Assembly: GCA_027489065.1 (NCBI GenBank) | Contig: JAIYAM010000018.1 | Location: 62,001 to 126,000 of the forward strand | Direction: 5' to 3' | DNA from: Erythrobacteraceae bacterium | GTDB taxonomy: Bacteria > Pseudomonadota > Alphaproteobacteria > Sphingomonadales > Sphingomonadaceae | Length of the DNA: 64,000 nt | Shown: in pieces, positions 8,714 to 17,683 of the stretch | Layout of the letters: every line of letters begins with the position of its first letter | How positions within the stretch are numbered: position 1 is the first letter of the stretch | Notes under the pieces: generated by a model | The model's database searches: none | What the model saw: the letters and a program-made list of their open reading frames with translations, nothing else | What the model was told of the DNA's origin: nothing | Translations under genes and position numbers: made by a program

Positions 8714-9949
8714 TCACCCCGCGCCGGTGATCCCGGCTTCGGCGAGCAGGCCGTCGATGGCTTTGGCAACCCCGAAGAAGCCCGCCTTGGCGAGCGGCCA
8801 GGTGGCGCGGTCCAGATCGCTCAGGATTGTGACCAGACGGTCCTGCCGGTCCAGCGCAGCGAGGTCGGGCGACAATGCGTCACGGGTCCAGCCGGTGGGC
8901 AGGAAGGGCAGGGCAACGCGCGCAATACCCGCCGCTTCGAGCAACGGCGCGAGCGGTTCGCCCTCGTGCCATGCAACGGCCGGGCAGCCGTAGGCGGCGG
9001 CGGCCTCTGCCATGCCGCCCGCGACGGCGGCATGTGCGAAGGCACGCGCCGGCTCGCTCGTGGTGCCGGGCGAACGGGCTGCAGCCCGGCTCGCCCCGAT
9101 CACCAGCGCGGGAGACGCAGGTAGCGCGAGGGAGGCGTGGTGCGCGGCCTCGTCATGGAGCAGCAGCGCGAAGGGCGCGGTGAGGTCGGCAGCGGTCACT
9201 GGCGGGGGGAGGTCCAGAGGCCGACGCGGGTAATCCTGCGTCTCGCTCAAGGGCTCGGCTTCTTCGGCAAGGCCTTCAGCCGCGAGGGCGCCACCGGAAC
9301 GGCCTGCGGTGTAGCGCGCGATATTCTCGGCCCGCGCCAGGTAATGCTTACCTTTGGTGTGCAGCCCCGCAACCCAGCGCCACGAAAGTGTGTTCGAGGC
9401 GGCGTCAGCGTCGATCAGGTGGCGCAGGAAAAAGTCCGCACCCAGCCGCCAGTCGAGCTTGAGCGTGAATATCCAGATGCTCGCGAACCACATCCGCGCG
9501 TGGTTGTGGAGGTAGCCTGTGTCCTGCAACTCATGCGCCCAGACGTCGAAGGCTTCGATTCCCGTGCGTCCCTCGGTGGCCTCGGCATACGCCGTTCTCA
9601 GCCCGCCATTGCCCGCGAGCAATGCCAGCGCGCTCTCGAGATCGCTGCGGTAGTCGCACCAGATGGCAGGGCGCTGTTCGAGATAGCCCTTGAAGTAGAT
9701 GCGCCAGAACACCTCCGCGACGAACTTCTCCGCCGCGCGAGGCCCGTGCGCAGCCACTACCGCCTCGAGCACCTCGCGATCTCCGATCAAGCCCGCGTGG
9801 AGCCATGGCGACAGCTGCGAGACATTGCCGCGGCCCTCTTCGGCTGGACCGTCATCGGCATTGCGGGTTTCGGCATAGCGGCGGCCGGCGACGGGGAGGA
9901 ATGCGGCGAGGCGGGCGAGGCCGGCCTGGCGGGTGGGGGTGAAGTCCAT
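8714..9949 (-). CDS. Cryptochrome/photolyase-family FAD-binding protein with rearranged domain order
   Basis: The 411-residue protein starts directly with the FAD-binding helical domain. VSQLSPWLHAGLI (about 43-55), FVAEVFWRIYFKGYLEQRP (about 77-95), DTGYLHNHARMWFASIWI and LIDADAASNTLSWRWVAGL are all typical photolyase FAD-domain blocks. The antenna alpha/beta domain that normally precedes it is missing. Instead a C-terminal segment of about 170 residues (from APFALLLHDEAAHHASLAL) has alternating strand/helix character. This suggests a circular permutation, or replacement by another Rossmann-like domain. Light-dependent DNA repair is possible but unproven. Confidence 0.85.
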   Translation of the reverse strand: MDFTPTRQAGLARLAAFLPVAGRRYAETRNADDGPAEEGRGNVSQLSPWLHAGLIGDREVLEAVVAAHGPRAAEKFVAEVFWRIYFKGYLEQRPAIWCDYRSDLESALALLAGNGGLRTAYAEATEGRTGIEAFDVWAHELQDTGYLHNHARMWFASIWIFTLKLDWRLGADFFLRHLIDADAASNTLSWRWVAGLHTKGKHYLARAENIARYTAGRSGGALAAEGLAEEAEPLSETQDYPRRPLDLPPPVTAADLTAPFALLLHDEAAHHASLALPASPALVIGASRAAARSPGTTSEPARAFAHAAVAGGMAEAAAAYGCPAVAWHEGEPLAPLLEAAGIARVALPFLPTGWTRDALSPDLAALDRQDRLVTILSDLDRATWPLAKAGFFGVAKAIDGLLAEAGITGAG

Positions 9950-10012
9950 GCGCGCCCAATCCCTTGGCGCGCCGCTGGTTCCGCCCTATTCTCGCGCCCG
10001 AGGAGAGACACG

Positions 10013-10444
10013 ATGAACCCCCGCCTTCTGCCGCTCGTCGCCTTGCCGCTGGCCCTCGCTGCCTGCACCCCGGCCAAGCAGGACGGGATCGACCCCGAAG
10101 GCAAGGCCTTCGACCGCGTCGCACCGGACGAGGTCGTCACGCTGCTGGGTACCGAGCCCTTCTGGAACCTGCGCATCCAAGGCGGCGCCGGCGTATGGAC
10201 CACGCCCGATAACCAGCCTGGTACGACGCTGCCGCTCAAGCGCTTTCCCGGAAATGGAGGCCTCGGCTTCACGGGTTCGCTCGACGGCAAGGCGCTCACC
10301 GCCACGCTCACCCCCGGCACCTGCAGCGACGGAATGAGCGACCGGCGTTTTCCCTTCGTCGCCACTATCGCTTTGGGCGGGGAGACATTCGAGGGCTGCG
10401 GCTATACCACCAGCCAGCCGTTCAGCGGCGACAAGGCGCCCTGA
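10013..10444 (+). CDS. Lipoprotein, COG3650-like
   Basis: The 143-residue protein has a lipoprotein signal LALAAC (Cys at residue 19). The mature part has LLGTEPFWNLRIQGG and later RRFPFVATIALGGETFEGCG, typical of COG3650-type envelope proteins with META-like character. The ATG at 10013 follows GAGGAGAGACACG; the long upstream extension in the same frame is only the antisense of the photolyase gene. The function is unknown. It is probably anchored in the outer membrane, since residue +2 is Thr. Confidence 0.8.
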   Translation: MNPRLLPLVALPLALAACTPAKQDGIDPEGKAFDRVAPDEVVTLLGTEPFWNLRIQGGAGVWTTPDNQPGTTLPLKRFPGNGGLGFTGSLDGKALTATLTPGTCSDGMSDRRFPFVATIALGGETFEGCGYTTSQPFSGDKAP

Positions 10445-10475
10445 GACGCGCCGGACAACAGGGGAGAAGGACGCG

Positions 10476-10883
10476 ATGACCATGACCGGGGGCTGCCTGT
10501 GCGGCGCCGTGCGCTACACCTGCGAAAGCGATCCGCTGCTCTGCGTCACCTGCCACTGCAAGAACTGCCAGCGACAGGCGGGCAGCGCGCTTTCGGTGAT
10601 CGTGATGGTGCCCGAGACCTCCGTCAGTCTCGAAGGGGAGCTTGCCACCTACAACGACACCGGCGACAGCGGGGCGACCGTGCGGCGGCAATTCTGCCAG
10701 ACCTGCGGCTCTCCGGTGTTCACCCGCGTCGACAGCCCGCCGGGCATGATGTTCATCAAGGCCGGTACGCTCGACGACACGAGCGTCCTCAAGCCCGCCT
10801 TCCACTGCTACGCCAAGAGCAAGCAGGACTGGGTCGATCTCGGCGACCTGCCGAGCTTCGAGACCGTGCCGCAGGGGCTCTAG
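10476..10883 (+). CDS. GFA family zinc protein
   Basis: The 135-residue protein has the GFA fold with zinc ligands GGCLCGAVRY (C-x-C), CHCKNCQRQAGS (C-x-C-x2-C) and CQTCGSPVF (C-x2-C). The founding member activates glutathione-formaldehyde adducts, but most relatives have unknown substrates. A small 31-bp gap separates it from the lipoprotein gene, and AGGGGAGAAGGACGC is a clear ribosome site. Confidence 0.93.
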   Translation: MTMTGGCLCGAVRYTCESDPLLCVTCHCKNCQRQAGSALSVIVMVPETSVSLEGELATYNDTGDSGATVRRQFCQTCGSPVFTRVDSPPGMMFIKAGTLDDTSVLKPAFHCYAKSKQDWVDLGDLPSFETVPQGL

Positions 10884-10904
10884 AAGGAGCTCTAGTAGAG
10901 CCCC
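10874..10904. terminator. Bidirectional hairpin between convergent genes
   Basis: A 9-bp inverted repeat (arms GGGGCTCTA at 10874 and TAGAGCCCC at 10896, 13-nt loop) covers the stop codons of the GFA gene (plus) and the S41 peptidase gene (minus). It has no T tract. Confidence 0.5.
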
Positions 10905-12376
10905 GGCAGCTCATGCTGCGCCGGCATGGGCCGCCGCGGCTGGAGCGGCTGGAGCGCGGGCAGGTCCAGCCCGACCCTCGCGCTCTGGGCCTCGGTCGTG
11001 CCGGACGCGGCGCTGACGGCATTGCCCGCGCCCCCCGCAATCGGCGTGCAGGCCCGGCCTGCAAGGAAGTCGAGCGCAGCGGCGATCGAAGCCTCGCGCG
11101 GGTCCCCCAGCGGGCGGGTGAGATCGTCCCCTGCGCGGCAGGTGTTGGGCACCACGCTGGCAAGGCCGGTGAAGTACTCGCCCTGGTTGTTGGCATTGAC
11201 CGTCTGGAACGCCACCGCACGGACCCGCAGGTCACATTCCGGACGGTCGAAGCCGAACTGACCGACCGGCTTGCCGAAGGAATTGGCGCCGACCAGCGCG
11301 AGATTGTTGCCGAGGTAGGGGATCAGCGAATTGGTGACGAGCTCGCTTGCCGAGGCGCTGGCCTCGGTGGTGATCACGGCGACCTTGGTCGGGGCGATTG
11401 CGTTCACTTCTGAGCGGAACAGACGGGTCTCGTTCTGCGCCGACTTCGAGGGACGCAGGATCTCGCGGCTCCACACCTGTCCGACCCGGCCAGCGCCCAT
11501 CAGGTCGCCGAAGACATCGGCGACGCTCACCAGACCGCCGCCATTGTAGCGCAGGTCGATGATCAGTTCGGTCACGCCCTGGGCCGAGAAAGTCGCAAAG
11601 GCGCTGCGCAGCTGATTGGACGCGTCGGCGATGATGAACGTGCGCAGGTTGATGTAGCCGATCTTGCGGGCCCCGTCGGTGAGCACCAGCGCGCCGTAAC
11701 GGCTCGAGACCGGGGTCATCGAGTAGTCGGCCTTGGTCACGGTCCGTTCGACGACCGCGCCGCCCGGCTGGGTGAATCGCAGGACGCGCGTGGTACCCGC
11801 TGTCGCCGGGCCGAGGGCGTTCGCCACGGCCTGCGCTCCGCCGTTGGCGCCGGTGGTGGCGAACAGGCTGGAGACCGACTGGAGGTTGGCGCTGGTGGTG
11901 CCGATGGCGGTGATCTCGGCGCCGCGGTCGAGCCCGGCGGCAAGGCCCGGCGTCCCTTCATAGGCTTCGACCACCAACAGGCGGCGATTGGGGGTATCGT
12001 AGAACAGGCGCACGCCGAAGCCGGCGCTGGAGCCCGAATTGATGAGCGCGTTCTCCTGCGCGATCGAAGTCGAGAAGGTGAAGAACCGGTCACGGTTTGC
12101 CGCGCGGGCCGGGGCGACGCGGGCATCGAGATAGTCGTCGAGATTGCTGAACGCCGACTTGTTCGCCGCCGCCAGCAGGTCGGGGAACAGGTACCATTCG
12201 TTGAGGACCTGGTCGGCGAAGTCCTGCTGCGCGCTCAGCGAACACGCCGAGGGCGTGGGCGTTGGCGTCGGGGTGCCGCCGCCGCCGGTGGGCGGAGGTG
12301 ACGAGCCCCCGCCTCCGCCGCAGGCGGCAAGCTGGAGAGCCAGGACAAGGCTGAGAACAGTGCGGGCAGGCTTCAT
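10892..12376 (-). CDS. S41-family peptidase, lipoprotein
   Basis: The protein of about 494 residues starts MKPARTVLSLVLALQLAACG with lipobox LAAC. A Gly/Pro/Thr-rich linker follows, then a PDZ-like region (AGFGVRLFYDTPNRRLLVVE) and the S41 catalytic core. LIIDLRYNGGGLVSVADVF is the conserved strand, TEASASASELVTNSL holds the nucleophile Ser, and GANSFGKPVGQ holds the Lys of the Ser-Lys dyad. It should be an envelope C-terminal-processing-type protease of the Sphingomonad/Bacteroides lipoprotein group. Seven more residues upstream (12397) are in frame; 12376 is chosen because the signal peptide begins there. Confidence 0.88.
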   Translation of the reverse strand: MKPARTVLSLVLALQLAACGGGGGSSPPPTGGGGTPTPTPTPSACSLSAQQDFADQVLNEWYLFPDLLAAANKSAFSNLDDYLDARVAPARAANRDRFFTFSTSIAQENALINSGSSAGFGVRLFYDTPNRRLLVVEAYEGTPGLAAGLDRGAEITAIGTTSANLQSVSSLFATTGANGGAQAVANALGPATAGTTRVLRFTQPGGAVVERTVTKADYSMTPVSSRYGALVLTDGARKIGYINLRTFIIADASNQLRSAFATFSAQGVTELIIDLRYNGGGLVSVADVFGDLMGAGRVGQVWSREILRPSKSAQNETRLFRSEVNAIAPTKVAVITTEASASASELVTNSLIPYLGNNLALVGANSFGKPVGQFGFDRPECDLRVRAVAFQTVNANNQGEYFTGLASVVPNTCRAGDDLTRPLGDPREASIAAALDFLAGRACTPIAGGAGNAVSAASGTTEAQSARVGLDLPALQPLQPRRPMPAQHELPGLY

Positions 12377-12616
12377 GAGCGCGGCGACTCCGGGCATTTC
12401 GCGCCGGTTCGGCGGCGCGGTTCGGTGCCGCAGAGATGCATGGGCGCGAGGGCAAGAGCAAGAAGCCAGCGGTGAATTGCGCAGCGATCCCCAAAAAGCG
12501 TGACCATTTTGCCCGCATTTGCATGGTTTTCCTCAGAAACCACCAAAATCGCGCTTGCGCAGTCTCGTATCGCGCATCCGAACGGACTAGCACGAGGGCG
12601 ATGAAACGGCAGAATC

Positions 12617-13207
12617 ATGTCTGACTTCCCCGGCTGGCTCGAAACCCACGTGCCTGCGCCTGCGCGTCATCCCGGCCTCGCGATCGCGAAGCTGGGTTCG
12701 GCGCAAGCGATGGCGCGCGGCGGATTTGCTCTGACCAGCCCGGCGTTCCGGAGCGGGGACGAGCTCGATCCCAGCTTCACCGCCGCCGAAGAAGATGCTG
12801 TCGCTCCGCCGCTAGAATGGACCGCGCCGCCCCCGCTGTCGCAGGAGCTCGTGCTTGTGGTAGAGGAAGCCTCGACCAACAGCGCAGAGCCCGCCTGCCA
12901 CTGGCTCGTCTGGGGCCTGCCAGGCCAGCGCGGCAAGCTGCTCGAGGGCGAGGTGCCACCGCGCACCGGCAAGAACGCCGTCGGCAATTCCGAATGGCTG
13001 CTGCCGTCCCCGCCCGAGGGCGAGACGCGCCACTACCTGTTTCAGATGTTCGCGACCGAACTGCCGCTGGTGCTGATGCCCGGTGCAGGTCGGGCGGAAC
13101 TGCTCGCATCCCTGCAAGGGTCGGTTCTGGCCTGTGCGGTGCTTCATGCAACCTTCACCGGGGGCGGAGAAGACGATGATGCGGCTTGGGAAGACGACGA
13201 TATTTGA
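12617..13207 (+). CDS. PEBP (YbhB/YbcL) family protein
   Basis: The 196-residue protein matches the phosphatidylethanolamine-binding/Raf-kinase-inhibitor-like fold. It has GGFALTSPAF near residue 35, then VAPPLEWTAPP and CHWLVWGLPG (the cis-Pro/His ligand-pocket region), and YLFQMFATE. The C-terminus is strongly acidic (GGGEDDDAAWEDDDI), which is unusual for the family. No signal peptide is seen, so it is probably cytosolic. A SWIB gene follows after 24 bp. Confidence 0.85.
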   Translation: MSDFPGWLETHVPAPARHPGLAIAKLGSAQAMARGGFALTSPAFRSGDELDPSFTAAEEDAVAPPLEWTAPPPLSQELVLVVEEASTNSAEPACHWLVWGLPGQRGKLLEGEVPPRTGKNAVGNSEWLLPSPPEGETRHYLFQMFATELPLVLMPGAGRAELLASLQGSVLACAVLHATFTGGGEDDDAAWEDDDI

Positions 13208-13231
13208 CCTGCCACTATGACAAGGGAGTAG

Positions 13232-13486
13232 ATGATGGCTGGAACGACAAACGCACTGCAGAAGCCGGTTACGCTTTCGGGTGAACTCGAAGCGGTGATC
13301 GGCAAGGGCCCGATGACCCGCGCTCAGGTGACCTCGAAGGTGTGGGAATACATCAAGGGCAACGATCTTCAGGACAAGACGGACAAGCGTCAGATCAATC
13401 CCGATGCCAAGCTTGGCGCGGTGATCGGCAAGGACCAGATCTCGATGTTCAAGATGACCGCTGCGGTCTCGAAGCACCTCAAGTAA
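13232..13486 (+). CDS. SWIB/MDM2 domain protein
   Basis: The 84-residue protein is almost wholly a SWIB domain: KPVTLSGELEAVIGKGPMTR, then VWEYIKGNDLQDKTDKRQI and KDQISMFKMTAAVSKHLK. Short SWIB proteins occur in alphaproteobacteria and chlamydiae and are thought to bind DNA or topoisomerase. The upstream AAGGGAG fits a start at 13232 (or 13235). Confidence 0.95.
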   Translation: MMAGTTNALQKPVTLSGELEAVIGKGPMTRAQVTSKVWEYIKGNDLQDKTDKRQINPDAKLGAVIGKDQISMFKMTAAVSKHLK

Positions 13487-13529
13487 GCCCGCCGGGCGCC
13501 GGTTGCGCGCCCTTCGGACTTGAAGCATC

Positions 13530-13568
13530 GGCGGCGCGCGACCCGGCAGGGTCCGCGCCGCTTTTGTT
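13530..13568 (+). terminator. Rho-independent terminator after SWIB gene
   Basis: A GC-rich stem (about 13531-13544 paired with 13549-13561, one bulge) is followed by TTTTGTTT. It is correctly placed for the plus-strand SWIB gene. Confidence 0.75.
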
Positions 13569-13571
13569 TGC

Positions 13572-13970
13572 CTAGGGCGCAGGTTGTCGGCGCAGTGGCA
13601 GGCATTCGCCCACCCACAGCGCCAGCCAGATGATCGCCGGCTGCGCGAACATGCGCGGTACGTGGTAGGCGAGCCCCAAGCCGCCGTCCGGCTTGGCCAT
13701 GTCGAGCGCGAAGTGGTGCATATTCGCCGGCCACACGCACAGCGCGTAGAGCGCCAGTCCCCACCCCGCCGCGCGCCGCAGGGAAGGGGAGAACCACTGC
13801 GCCAGCCCGATGGCGCCAAGGATCTCGGCCACTCCCGTCCACAGCACCACCGCGTGCGGAGCAGGCACCCAGCCGGGCATGATCGTCAGGAAAGGCGCTG
13901 GCCTCGCCACATGGATCACGCCGACGAGCAGGTAGAACGCCGCTAGCAGCCAGCGCACGGCGGGCTTCAT
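13572..13970 (-). CDS. Small membrane protein (DoxX-like)
   Basis: The 132-residue protein has four hydrophobic segments, starting [20 protein letters not shown], then VVLWTGVAEILGAIGLAQWF, GWGLALYALCVWPANMHHF and PAIIWLALWVGECL. This layout, with the GVAEILGAIGL block, fits the DoxX-like superfamily. Its ATG overlaps the TGA of the upstream cupin gene by 4 bp (ATGA), so the two are translationally coupled. The function is unknown. Confidence 0.75.
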   Translation of the reverse strand: MKPAVRWLLAAFYLLVGVIHVARPAPFLTIMPGWVPAPHAVVLWTGVAEILGAIGLAQWFSPSLRRAAGWGLALYALCVWPANMHHFALDMAKPDGGLGLAYHVPRMFAQPAIIWLALWVGECLPLRRQPAP

Positions 13971-14446
13971 GTGGTCGCCTGCGCCTCGCCCGGCTCCCAC
14001 CCCGGCGGGGCGAGCGTAAAGCCGGCGAATTCGAAGCCCGGCACCACCACACAGGAGACGAGGCTGTAGCCGTGCTGCGGCTCGCCGTAACTCCGTGCCG
14101 CCTGCCATTCGTGCGGGGCGACGAGCCCTTGGAGGTGCTGGCCCGCAGCCACATCACTGCCAAGGATCACCGAGCGCACCGGCCCCGCGTCGCTCGCCGC
14201 AAGCCGCAGTTCGAGCGGGTCGCCCGCCTGCCATAGCCACAGCTCGGCGGCGTCGACCGTGTGCCAGTGCGATGCCTCCCCGGCCCGCAGCAGGAACAGG
14301 ATCGCGGTGCCGCTCGCGCGGCCGTCCGCCCCAGCATCCGCCCGCCCCGCGGCGGAGGCCGCACCCCGCCATGTCTCCTTGTACCACCCGCCCTCGGGAT
14401 GGGCGGCAAGGCCCAATTGTTCGATCAGTGTGCCTGCGCTATCCAT
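13967..14446 (-). CDS. DUF985 cupin-family protein
   Basis: The 159-residue protein starts [21 protein letters not shown]. It has the cupin motifs [25 protein letters not shown] (metal-binding His region) and [22 protein letters not shown]. It belongs to the YML079-like DUF985 group, single-domain cupins of unknown substrate. The start at 14446 is chosen because sequence further upstream is antisense to the dipeptidase gene. It overlaps the downstream membrane-protein gene by 4 bp. Confidence 0.88.
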   Translation of the reverse strand: MDSAGTLIEQLGLAAHPEGGWYKETWRGAASAAGRADAGADGRASGTAILFLLRAGEASHWHTVDAAELWLWQAGDPLELRLAASDAGPVRSVILGSDVAAGQHLQGLVAPHEWQAARSYGEPQHGYSLVSCVVVPGFEFAGFTLAPPGWEPGEAQATT

Positions 14447-14513
14447 GTGCCTCGTCGTCCAGCCTGGCCCGGCATCATCGGGTTCAGGCGCTCTAGCTTC
14501 CGGAGCCGCCTCC

Positions 14514-15827
14514 ATGCAACGCCTCGCCGCCTCAGGCCTCGTTATCGCCGCCGCCCTGGCCGGCGCGGCCCCGCTTGCAGCCCAGAAGGCGGCGCCTCCG
14601 CAGATCGACGATGCGACCGCGACTGCTACCGCCAATGCAGCGCTCGAGGCCGCGCCGGTGTTCGACGGGCATAATGATGTGCCCAACCAGCTGCGCGACC
14701 GGGTGAAGAACCAGATCAATGCCTTCGACTTCGAAGATACAAGCCACACCGCGACCGGTCCCGAGGGCGGAGCGATGCAGACCGATCTGGCGCGGCTCAA
14801 GCAGGGCAAGGTCGGCGCGCAGTTCTGGTCGGTCTATGTCCCCTTCACCCCTGACGAGCCGCAGGCGGTGCAGCAGGTGATCGAGCAGATCGACGTCACC
14901 AAGCGCCTCATCGCGCGCAACCCCGACGCCCTGCGCTTTGCCACCACCGCCGACGAGGTCGAGCGGGCGATGGCCGAGGGCAAGGTCGCCTCCCTGCTGG
15001 GCATGGAAGGCGGCCATTCGATCGGCTCGAGCCTTGGCGTGCTGCGCCAGCTTCACGCTTTGGGCGCGCGCTACATGACGCTCACGCATAACAGCAACAC
15101 GCCCTGGGCTGATGCGGCGACCGACAACCCCAAATTCGATGGCCTCAGCGACTTCGGCAAGGACGTGGTGCGCGAGATGAACCGGCTGGGAATGCTGGTC
15201 GACCTCAGCCATGTCAGCGAGGCGACGATGATGGACGCGCTCGATGTCGCCAAGGCACCTGTGATCTTCAGCCACTCGGGCGCACGGGCGGTGGGCGGGC
15301 ACCCGCGGAACGTGCCCGATACCGTGCTGGCGCGTCTGCCGGAGAACGGGGGGATCGTGATGGTCGTCGCCCTCCCGCGCTTCATCAGCGAGGCGGTGCG
15401 GCAATGGACCGCGAAGCGCGCGGGCGAGGAAGCGCGATTGAAAGGTCTATGGCAAGGCCAGCCGGCCAAGGTGACCGAGGGCCTTGCGGCCTGGGACAAG
15501 GCCAATCCCGAACCCAAGGCGACGATCAAGGACATGGCCGACCATATCGAGCACATCCGCACAATCGCCGGTGTGGAGCATATCGGGATCGGTGGCGACT
15601 TCGACGGCATGCCCTCGGGCCCGGTAGGCTTCGAGGACGTGCGCGGCTACCCGCTGCTCTTCGCCGAACTCGCCCGGCGGGGGTTTTCGCAGGCCGAGCT
15701 CGAAATGATCGCGAGCCGCAACATCCTGCGCGTCATGCGCCAGGCTGAAGCCTACGCCGCGAGTGTGGCCGACCAGCCTCCGATCGAGACGCTGATCGGC
15801 GCCCCGGCCGGGGCTTCGGCCCCGTGA
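14514..15827 (+). CDS. Secreted membrane dipeptidase (peptidase M19)
   Basis: The 437-residue protein has a signal peptide ending APLAAQ (about residue 23), then the M19 fold. Zn ligands are visible in FDGHNDVPN (His-x-Asp), [12 protein letters not shown] (bridging Glu), [11 protein letters not shown] (His) and [11 protein letters not shown] (Asp). It should hydrolyse dipeptides in the periplasm. ATG 14514 is chosen since it precedes the signal peptide; the longer upstream frame is antisense to the cupin gene. Length matches the family. Confidence 0.93.
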   Translation: MQRLAASGLVIAAALAGAAPLAAQKAAPPQIDDATATATANAALEAAPVFDGHNDVPNQLRDRVKNQINAFDFEDTSHTATGPEGGAMQTDLARLKQGKVGAQFWSVYVPFTPDEPQAVQQVIEQIDVTKRLIARNPDALRFATTADEVERAMAEGKVASLLGMEGGHSIGSSLGVLRQLHALGARYMTLTHNSNTPWADAATDNPKFDGLSDFGKDVVREMNRLGMLVDLSHVSEATMMDALDVAKAPVIFSHSGARAVGGHPRNVPDTVLARLPENGGIVMVVALPRFISEAVRQWTAKRAGEEARLKGLWQGQPAKVTEGLAAWDKANPEPKATIKDMADHIEHIRTIAGVEHIGIGGDFDGMPSGPVGFEDVRGYPLLFAELARRGFSQAELEMIASRNILRVMRQAEAYAASVADQPPIETLIGAPAGASAP

Positions 15828-15992
15828 TCAGTGGTGCGCGTGGTACAGGGCGGGGATGATCCACACGAGGCTCATCGCGATCACCGCAAGGCCGGTGCTG
15901 AAGCCCAGCACATAGCGCAGACCCGTGTTGCCCACGGCGCCGCGAGCGGACTCTTCGTTGATGCGGATGGAATGCTTGCTGTCGGCCATCAT
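15828..15992 (-). CDS. Small single-pass membrane protein (54 aa)
   Basis: The frame encodes MMADSKHSIRINEESARGAV, then a hydrophobic helix YVLGFSTGLAVIAMSLVWII, ending ALYHAHH. The ribosome site GGGGAGAGC lies just upstream. A perfect 18-bp-arm palindrome (16006-16046) sits 14 bp upstream of the start, so expression may be tightly controlled. The function is unknown. It resembles small subunit-like proteins with one C-terminal helix. Confidence 0.6.
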   Translation of the reverse strand: MMADSKHSIRINEESARGAVGNTGLRYVLGFSTGLAVIAMSLVWIIPALYHAHH

Positions 15993-16005
15993 TGCTCTCC
16001 CCGTC

Positions 16006-16046
16006 TTGATTGACGCTACGTAAAGTTCTTACGTAGCGTCAATCAA
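16006..16046. promoter_or_regulatory. Perfect 18-bp inverted repeat, operator candidate
   Basis: The arms are TTGATTGACGCTACGTAA (16006-16023) and its exact complement (16029-16046), with a 5-nt loop AGTTC. It lies directly upstream of the 54-aa membrane protein gene and downstream of the DUF2945 gene. The motif TGACGCTACG recurs upstream of the acyl-CoA dehydrogenase at 23097. No T tract follows, so an operator is more likely than a terminator. Confidence 0.6.
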
Positions 16047-16102
16047 AGCGGAGCGGGACTGTTTGTTCCCGAAATGCGACGAGCCGTGAAACCTTTGGAA
16101 AG

Positions 16103-16324
16103 TCAGCCTGCGGGCTTGAGCTCGCTGGCAAGCTTCAGCACCTCTCCGCCGTCTTCCTGTTCGATGAGGTAGGCGGGGTTCTCACTATCGCCATTGCGGG
16201 TGATTTCGGACCCCTTGATCTTGCGCGTCACCTTGCGTTCGTAGCGGTCCTTGATCTGGCCTGAGGCGGTGCCGCCGCCCCATTCCCAGATGACCTTCTG
16301 GCCCTTGCGGAAGGTGTCGCTCAT
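16103..16324 (-). CDS. DUF2945 (HVA1/Tudor-like) protein
   Basis: The 73-residue protein starts MSDTFRKGQKVIWEWGGGTA, with GQIKDRYERKVTRKIKGSEITRNG cut by family-typical spacing and AYLIEQEDGGEVLKLASEL. DUF2945 proteins have a small beta-barrel; the function is unclear. The gene overlaps the end of the upstream membrane-protein gene by 4 bp. Confidence 0.85.
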   Translation of the reverse strand: MSDTFRKGQKVIWEWGGGTASGQIKDRYERKVTRKIKGSEITRNGDSENPAYLIEQEDGGEVLKLASELKPAG

Positions 16325-16611
16325 TGGTCGGCGCTTGTCTTGGGCGCTCCCGCGTCGGGATCATCGGCGACGATGCCGTCGATGGAGCTGTCGTTTGCGC
16401 CGCGTTGTTCGCGCTGCGCTTCGACCTTGCGCTCCACGTTCTGCTGGCTTTCGACCGGGTCCTGGCTGAGCGCGCCGGAGATAAAGAGCACGGCGAAGGC
16501 GATCACAGTAAGGCCGAGGCTGATCGCCAGCACCCAGCGCACCACCCCTTCATTGCTGCCTCCCTTGGCATCGGTTTCGTCGATGCTGGTCCGGCGGTTT
16601 GGTTTGGGCAT
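16321..16611 (-). CDS. Single-pass membrane protein, unknown function
   Basis: The 96-residue protein has a charged N-terminus, one membrane helix VVRWVLAISLGLTVIAFAVL (about 23-45) and a hydrophilic C-terminal tail rich in Q, E, D and S. No conserved domain was recognised. It is translationally coupled to the DUF2945 gene (stop and start overlap at 16321-16324). Confidence 0.65.
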   Translation of the reverse strand: MPKPNRRTSIDETDAKGGSNEGVVRWVLAISLGLTVIAFAVLFISGALSQDPVESQQNVERKVEAQREQRGANDSSIDGIVADDPDAGAPKTSADQ

Positions 16612-16721
16612 GAAAGTCTCCTGCGAAGATCGGGCAAGAGGCTATGCGCGCGCCGCGCTGAAGTTTCGCCGACTTCGGCAAGGAACTTGCCGAAACGGGG
16701 CAGGGCGAGACTCCGCTCCGC

Positions 16722-17561
16722 TCAGTCGCGCAGGAGTTCGTTGATCCCGGTCTTCGAGCGGGTCTGCGCGTCGACGGTCTTGACGATCACCGCACAGTAG
16801 AGGCTCGGGCCCATTGTGCCGTCGGGCAGCGGCTTGCCCGGCATCGAGCCGGGCACGACCACCGCGTAGGGCGGCACCGAACCGATGTGGACCTCGCCGG
16901 TGGAGCGGTCGACGATCTTCGTGGAAGCGCCGAGATAGACACCCATCGAGAGCACCGCGCCCTCGCCGACACGCACGCCTTCGGCCACCTCGGCGCGCGC
17001 GCCGATGAAGGCGCCATCGCCGATGATCACAGGTTCCGCCTGAAGCGGCTCGAGCACCCCGCCGATCCCTGCGCCGCCCGAGATATGGACATTCGCACCG
17101 ATCTGCGCGCAGGAGCCCACGGTTGCCCAGGTGTCGATCATCGTGTTCTCGCCAACGTAAGCGCCGATGTTCACGAAGCTCGGCATCAGCACGGCGCCTT
17201 TGGAAATATGCGCCCCGCGCCGCACGACCGCGCCGGGAACGACGCGGAAGCCGCCCTCGCGGAAGCGCGCGTCATCCCAGCCGGCAAACTTGAGCGGCAC
17301 CTTGTCATAGGCCGGCGCACTGGCCGCGCCGCCGTCGACCACGGCGTTGTCGTTAAGGCGGAAGCTCAAGAGCACCGCCTTCTTGAGCCACTGGTTGACC
17401 TTCCAGCCGCCGTTGCCGTCAGGTTCGGCGACGCGCCGTTCGCCGGAATCGAGCAGTCCGAGCACCTCGTCCACCACGGCCGCAACATCAAGGCTGCCGG
17501 GGGTGACGTTGGCGCGGTCTTCCCACGCGGCTTCGATGGCGGTGATCAGGGCGTCGGTCAT
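16722..17561 (-). CDS. dapD: Tetrahydrodipicolinate N-succinyltransferase
   Basis: The 279-residue protein is DapD: succinyl-CoA-dependent acylation of tetrahydrodipicolinate in lysine and meso-diaminopimelate synthesis. A left-handed beta-helix with hexapeptide repeats is visible ([56 protein letters not shown]). The C-terminal block is [20 protein letters not shown]. The start at 17561 ([16 protein letters not shown]) fits family length. It is transcribed alone. Confidence 0.97.
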   Translation of the reverse strand: MTDALITAIEAAWEDRANVTPGSLDVAAVVDEVLGLLDSGERRVAEPDGNGGWKVNQWLKKAVLLSFRLNDNAVVDGGAASAPAYDKVPLKFAGWDDARFREGGFRVVPGAVVRRGAHISKGAVLMPSFVNIGAYVGENTMIDTWATVGSCAQIGANVHISGGAGIGGVLEPLQAEPVIIGDGAFIGARAEVAEGVRVGEGAVLSMGVYLGASTKIVDRSTGEVHIGSVPPYAVVVPGSMPGKPLPDGTMGPSLYCAVIVKTVDAQTRSKTGINELLRD

Positions 17562-17642
17562 GCGGGCGGTCTCCGGCGACAGGTTGTGACCCGCGCGCCT
17601 AGCCGCGCCGCGCGCCTGCGGCAAGCGGCGGCTGCACAAGCC

Positions 17643-17669
17643 GCAGGCAGGTATACGTAAACTGCCTGC
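17643..17669. repeat. Hairpin between dapD and the catabolic cluster
   Basis: Arms GCAGGCAG (17643-17650) and CTGCCTGC (17662-17669) flank an 11-nt loop. A third related copy (GCCTGCC) follows at 17671. It is 14 bp beyond the stop of the phosphotransferase gene, so it may be its terminator. Confidence 0.45.
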
Positions 17670-17683
17670 AGCCTGCCTAATTC

